Part shown: one piece after another, positions 5,427 to 7,419 of the stretch | Numbering within the stretch: position 1 is the stretch's first letter | How the letters are laid out: each line of letters starts with the position of its first letter | From: an uncultured Lachnospiraceae bacterium | GTDB lineage: Bacteria > Bacillota > Clostridia > Lachnospirales > Lachnospiraceae | Direction: 5' to 3' | Assembly: GCA_934418055.1 (NCBI GenBank) | Contig: CAKRWX010000112.1 | Coordinates: 1 to 7,419 of the forward strand | DNA: 7,419 nucleotides | Made by a program: the position numbers and the translations under genes | The notes under the pieces: generated by a model | What the model was told of the DNA's origin: nothing | Seen by the model: only the letters and a program-made list of their open reading frames with translations | Databases searched by the model: none

Positions 5427-6191
5427 ATGAAAAATTACCGTATTGCAGCAATTTGTCTTTTATCAGCCGTTTCTTTAGCAGCCTGTAGCCCGGCGGGAAC
5501 CAATGTCAGCTTCCCAAATACGCTCCAGATCGAGAACGGGGAAACCCAGAGTACGATCCAGGTAAATGGCAGTGAGACGGTGAAGATTGAACCGGATAAG
5601 GCGTCCATCACCTACGCAATCAGCACCCAGGATGCAGATTCTGCTGTCTGTCAGCAGGAAAATACGAAGAATATGAATGCACTGGTGGATTATCTGAAGG
5701 AGCAGGGCTTTGAGGACGCTTCCATTTCCACCTCTGGATTTACCATGAATCCGCTGTATGACTGGAGCGGAAGCGAGCAGCGGGTGACCGGATATGAGAT
5801 GCGGACCCAGATCACCGTGTCTGACGTGGATATGGACCGGGTTGGCGAGCTGTTATCCGGCGGTGTTGCCCAGGGGGCCAATGAGATCCAGCAGGTCCAG
5901 TACTATTCCAGCAATTATGATGAGGCATATAACCAGGCGTTGGAGAAAGCCATCGCCAGCGCCAAGACCAAGGCAGAGACCATGGCCCATGCGGACAATT
6001 ACCAGGTGATCGACCTTCTGCACGTCACGGAAAATGGCAATAACCAGTACGGCAGATATGTGGACGCAGGAATTTACCAGAATTCTGCCATGAAGGAAAG
6101 CGCATCGGCATCCGCAGATATGGCTGTGATGCCGGGACAGATGGAAGTGACCGCGGACATTACAGTGGAATTCTCGATTCTTCCGCAGTAG
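5427..6191 (+). CDS. SIMPL-domain (DUF541/YggE-like) lipoprotein
   Basis: The 254-aa protein starts with a lipoprotein signal: MKNYR, a hydrophobic stretch, then SLAAC with the lipidated Cys at residue 20, so it should be anchored to the outer face of the membrane. From about residue 43 it follows the SIMPL pattern: IQVNGSETVKIEPDKASITYAIST, NTKNMNALVDYLKEQGF, ISTSGFTMNPLYDW, VTGYEMRTQITVSDVD, GGVAQGANEIQQVQY, ALEKAIASAKTKAETMA, and a closing VTADITVEFSI strand. Family members are periplasmic or surface proteins linked in some bacteria to oxidative stress (E. coli YggE); the molecular activity is not established. AAGGAGG (5411-5417) lies 9 nt before the ATG. It appears to be a single-gene unit, since a new promoter follows it. 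Confidence 0.9.
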   Translation: MKNYRIAAICLLSAVSLAACSPAGTNVSFPNTLQIENGETQSTIQVNGSETVKIEPDKASITYAISTQDADSAVCQQENTKNMNALVDYLKEQGFEDASISTSGFTMNPLYDWSGSEQRVTGYEMRTQITVSDVDMDRVGELLSGGVAQGANEIQQVQYYSSNYDEAYNQALEKAIASAKTKAETMAHADNYQVIDLLHVTENGNNQYGRYVDAGIYQNSAMKESASASADMAVMPGQMEVTADITVEFSILPQ

Positions 6192-6199
6192 GATACATC

Positions 6200-6228
6200 T
6201 GGACAAGGAAATGAAGCTCTGTTAAAAT
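6200..6228 (+). promoter_or_regulatory. Promoter for the cyclophilin gene
   Basis: TGGACA (6200-6205), an exact 17-bp spacer and TAAAAT (6223-6228) give a strong housekeeping-type promoter starting 9 bp after the SIMPL stop codon. The expected start near 6235 gives a leader of about 30 nt. Confidence 0.7.
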
Positions 6229-6264
6229 AGAAGACAAAACAGTCAGAAAAGGAGAGTTTCATTT

Positions 6265-6783
6265 ATGAAAAATCCAGTAGTTACCATCGAAATGATGAAC
6301 GGCGACATCATCAAAGCCGAGTTATATCCGGAGATCGCTCCGAATACCGTTAACAACTTTATCAGCTTAGTAAAGAAAGGCTTCTATGACGGTCTGATCT
6401 TTCACAGAGTCATCAGCGGCTTTATGATCCAGGGCGGATGCCCGGATGGCACCGGTATGGGAGGTCCAGGATACTGCATCAAGGGCGAGTTCTTACAGAA
6501 CGGTTTCCCGAATAGCTTAAACCACACTGAGGGCGTTCTGTCCATGGCACGTGCCATGAGCCCGAACTCCGCAGGTTCCCAGTTCTTTATCATGCACAAG
6601 GATGCTCCACACTTAGACGGCGCTTACGCTGCATTTGGCAAGGTCATCGAGGGCATGGAGAACGTCAATAAGATCGCGGATGTGAGAACCGATTACAGCG
6701 ACCGTCCGATGAAAGAGCAGAAGATCAAAGCAATGACCGTAGAGACCTTTGGTGAGGAATATCCAGAACCAGAGAAATGTTAA
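6265..6783 (+). CDS. Cyclophilin-type peptidyl-prolyl cis-trans isomerase
   Basis: The 172-aa protein is a single-domain cytosolic cyclophilin with no signal peptide, catalysing proline cis-trans isomerisation. The active-site pattern FHRVISGFMIQGG gives R48, F53 and Q56 (CypA R55, F60, Q63). GSQFFI supplies Q106 and F108, and LDGAYAAFGKV completes the pocket with L117 and Y121. The position of CypA W121 is His here (H116), which in the family usually means weak cyclosporin binding. AAGGAG (6249-6254) lies 10 nt before the ATG. Its codons lean to C-ending Phe, Asn, Tyr and His and to TTA for Leu, unlike the CTG-rich neighbours, consistent with high expression. It probably shares a transcript with the GNAT gene 13 bp downstream. 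Confidence 0.96.
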   Translation: MKNPVVTIEMMNGDIIKAELYPEIAPNTVNNFISLVKKGFYDGLIFHRVISGFMIQGGCPDGTGMGGPGYCIKGEFLQNGFPNSLNHTEGVLSMARAMSPNSAGSQFFIMHKDAPHLDGAYAAFGKVIEGMENVNKIADVRTDYSDRPMKEQKIKAMTVETFGEEYPEPEKC

Positions 6784-6796
6784 TAAAAGGCGGATT

Positions 6797-7419
6797 ATGA
6801 CAGAGATACGATATGTAAGCGTTGATGGCATTTCCTATCCCGTGGTTCTGTCCGATGAAACAGAGGCTCTCCTGAAAGCGAAAGCAGACGGGAAAGCCTC
6901 TGTTGGTTTCTGGCGCAGGAACGGGGAGGGGCAGCAGGATTTGTCGGGGGCATCTTATCTGGTGGAAGATCTGGAGGACGCTGACCAGAAATTTCTGGAG
7001 CAGGTAGTCAGACGGCACCTGGGGCTTCCATGGAAGATTGCGGAGACCAGGAGGCTTCTGATCCGGGAATTTGCCGAAGAGGACGCGGATCAGGTTCCAA
7101 AAGAGGCGGAAGACGGATCAGCAGATGAGATTTTTTACACCAGAGAGAAGCTAAAGGATTATATCCGGTGCCAGTATGGCTTCTATGAGTGGGGCATCTG
7201 GGCACTGGTGGAAAAGGAGACCGGGCAGCTGGTGGGAAAGGCTGGCCTGACGCCCATAGAAAATGAACATTTTGACGGGATAGCCATGGAACTTGGTTAT
7301 CATATTTTTAAGCCATACCGTAGAAAGGGACTGGCAGTGGAAGCATGCCGGGGAATTATTTCCCATGTAAAAGAAACTCTGGAAGAACCGGTATTTTTAT
7401 ACGCAAAAATAGACGCCTC
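6797..7419 (+). CDS. GNAT-family N-acetyltransferase with N-terminal extension (3' end missing)
   Basis: An open frame from ATG 6797 runs 207 codons to the window edge with no stop. From about residue 85 it reads as a RimJ/RimL-type GNAT domain: TRRLLIREFAEEDADQ (84-99) as first strand and helix, IWALVEKETGQLVGKAGLTP (134-153) as strands 2-3, MELGYHIF (164-171) as strand 4, and the acetyl-CoA pyrophosphate loop PYRRKGLAVEA (173-183), fitting R/QxxGxG/A. Residues 1-84 are an extra small domain, with EDLEDADQKFLEQVVRRHLGLPW leading into the GNAT part. I recall similar extensions in clostridial GNATs but know no function. AAAAGG at 6785-6790 is a modest ribosome-binding site. It lies 13 bp after the cyclophilin gene. 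The acetyl acceptor is unknown. Confidence 0.85.
   Translation, partial: MTEIRYVSVDGISYPVVLSDETEALLKAKADGKASVGFWRRNGEGQQDLSGASYLVEDLEDADQKFLEQVVRRHLGLPWKIAETRRLLIREFAEEDADQVPKEAEDGSADEIFYTREKLKDYIRCQYGFYEWGIWALVEKETGQLVGKAGLTPIENEHFDGIAMELGYHIFKPYRRKGLAVEACRGIISHVKETLEEPVFLYAKIDA

Overview
The window looks like chromosomal DNA of an anaerobic Firmicute, most likely a Lachnospiraceae-type clostridium. The basis is strong AGGAGG ribosome-binding sites, TTGACA/TATAAT-type promoters, a short clostridial-type ThiC, an ECF-type thiamine-precursor transporter (ThiW), and a zinc-free relative of the clostridial membrane proteins that end in a NADase-type glycan-binding domain. The taxon is inferred from protein character and was not checked by a search.

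Left part (1-3666) is a thiamine locus. A divergent control region of about 685 bp (167-851) holds two back-to-back promoters, each firing into its own TPP riboswitch with its own intrinsic terminator. Leftward, the switch controls thiW, a predicted S component for thiazole uptake that is cut by the window edge. Rightward, it controls thiE-thiD-thiC. ThiC makes HMP-P from AIR, ThiD phosphorylates it to HMP-PP, and ThiE joins HMP-PP to thiazole phosphate to give thiamine phosphate. No thiazole-synthesis gene or thiazole kinase is in the window, so the locus reads as 'make the pyrimidine, import the thiazole'. Between the leftward terminator and thiW lies a further GC-rich leader whose distal part resembles the 5' half of a TPP aptamer but lacks the other half. 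This is the least explained stretch of the window.

Middle part (3667-6191) holds two cell-envelope genes. The first encodes a 455-residue single-pass membrane protein with an unrecognised cytosolic N-terminal domain, an acidic linker and an extracellular NADase-type glycan-binding domain. The second encodes a SIMPL-domain lipoprotein, preceded by an extended -10 promoter, a WalR-like direct repeat and a leader of about 150 nt.

Right part (6192-7419) holds a cyclophilin-type peptidyl-prolyl isomerase with its own good promoter, followed after 13 bp by a GNAT acetyltransferase with an N-terminal extension that runs off the window end. There are no tRNA or rRNA genes, insertion sequences, CRISPR arrays or phage genes. 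I found no clearly new multi-gene system. The points most worth checking are the extra element in the thiW leader and the unknown N-terminal domain of the 455-residue membrane protein.
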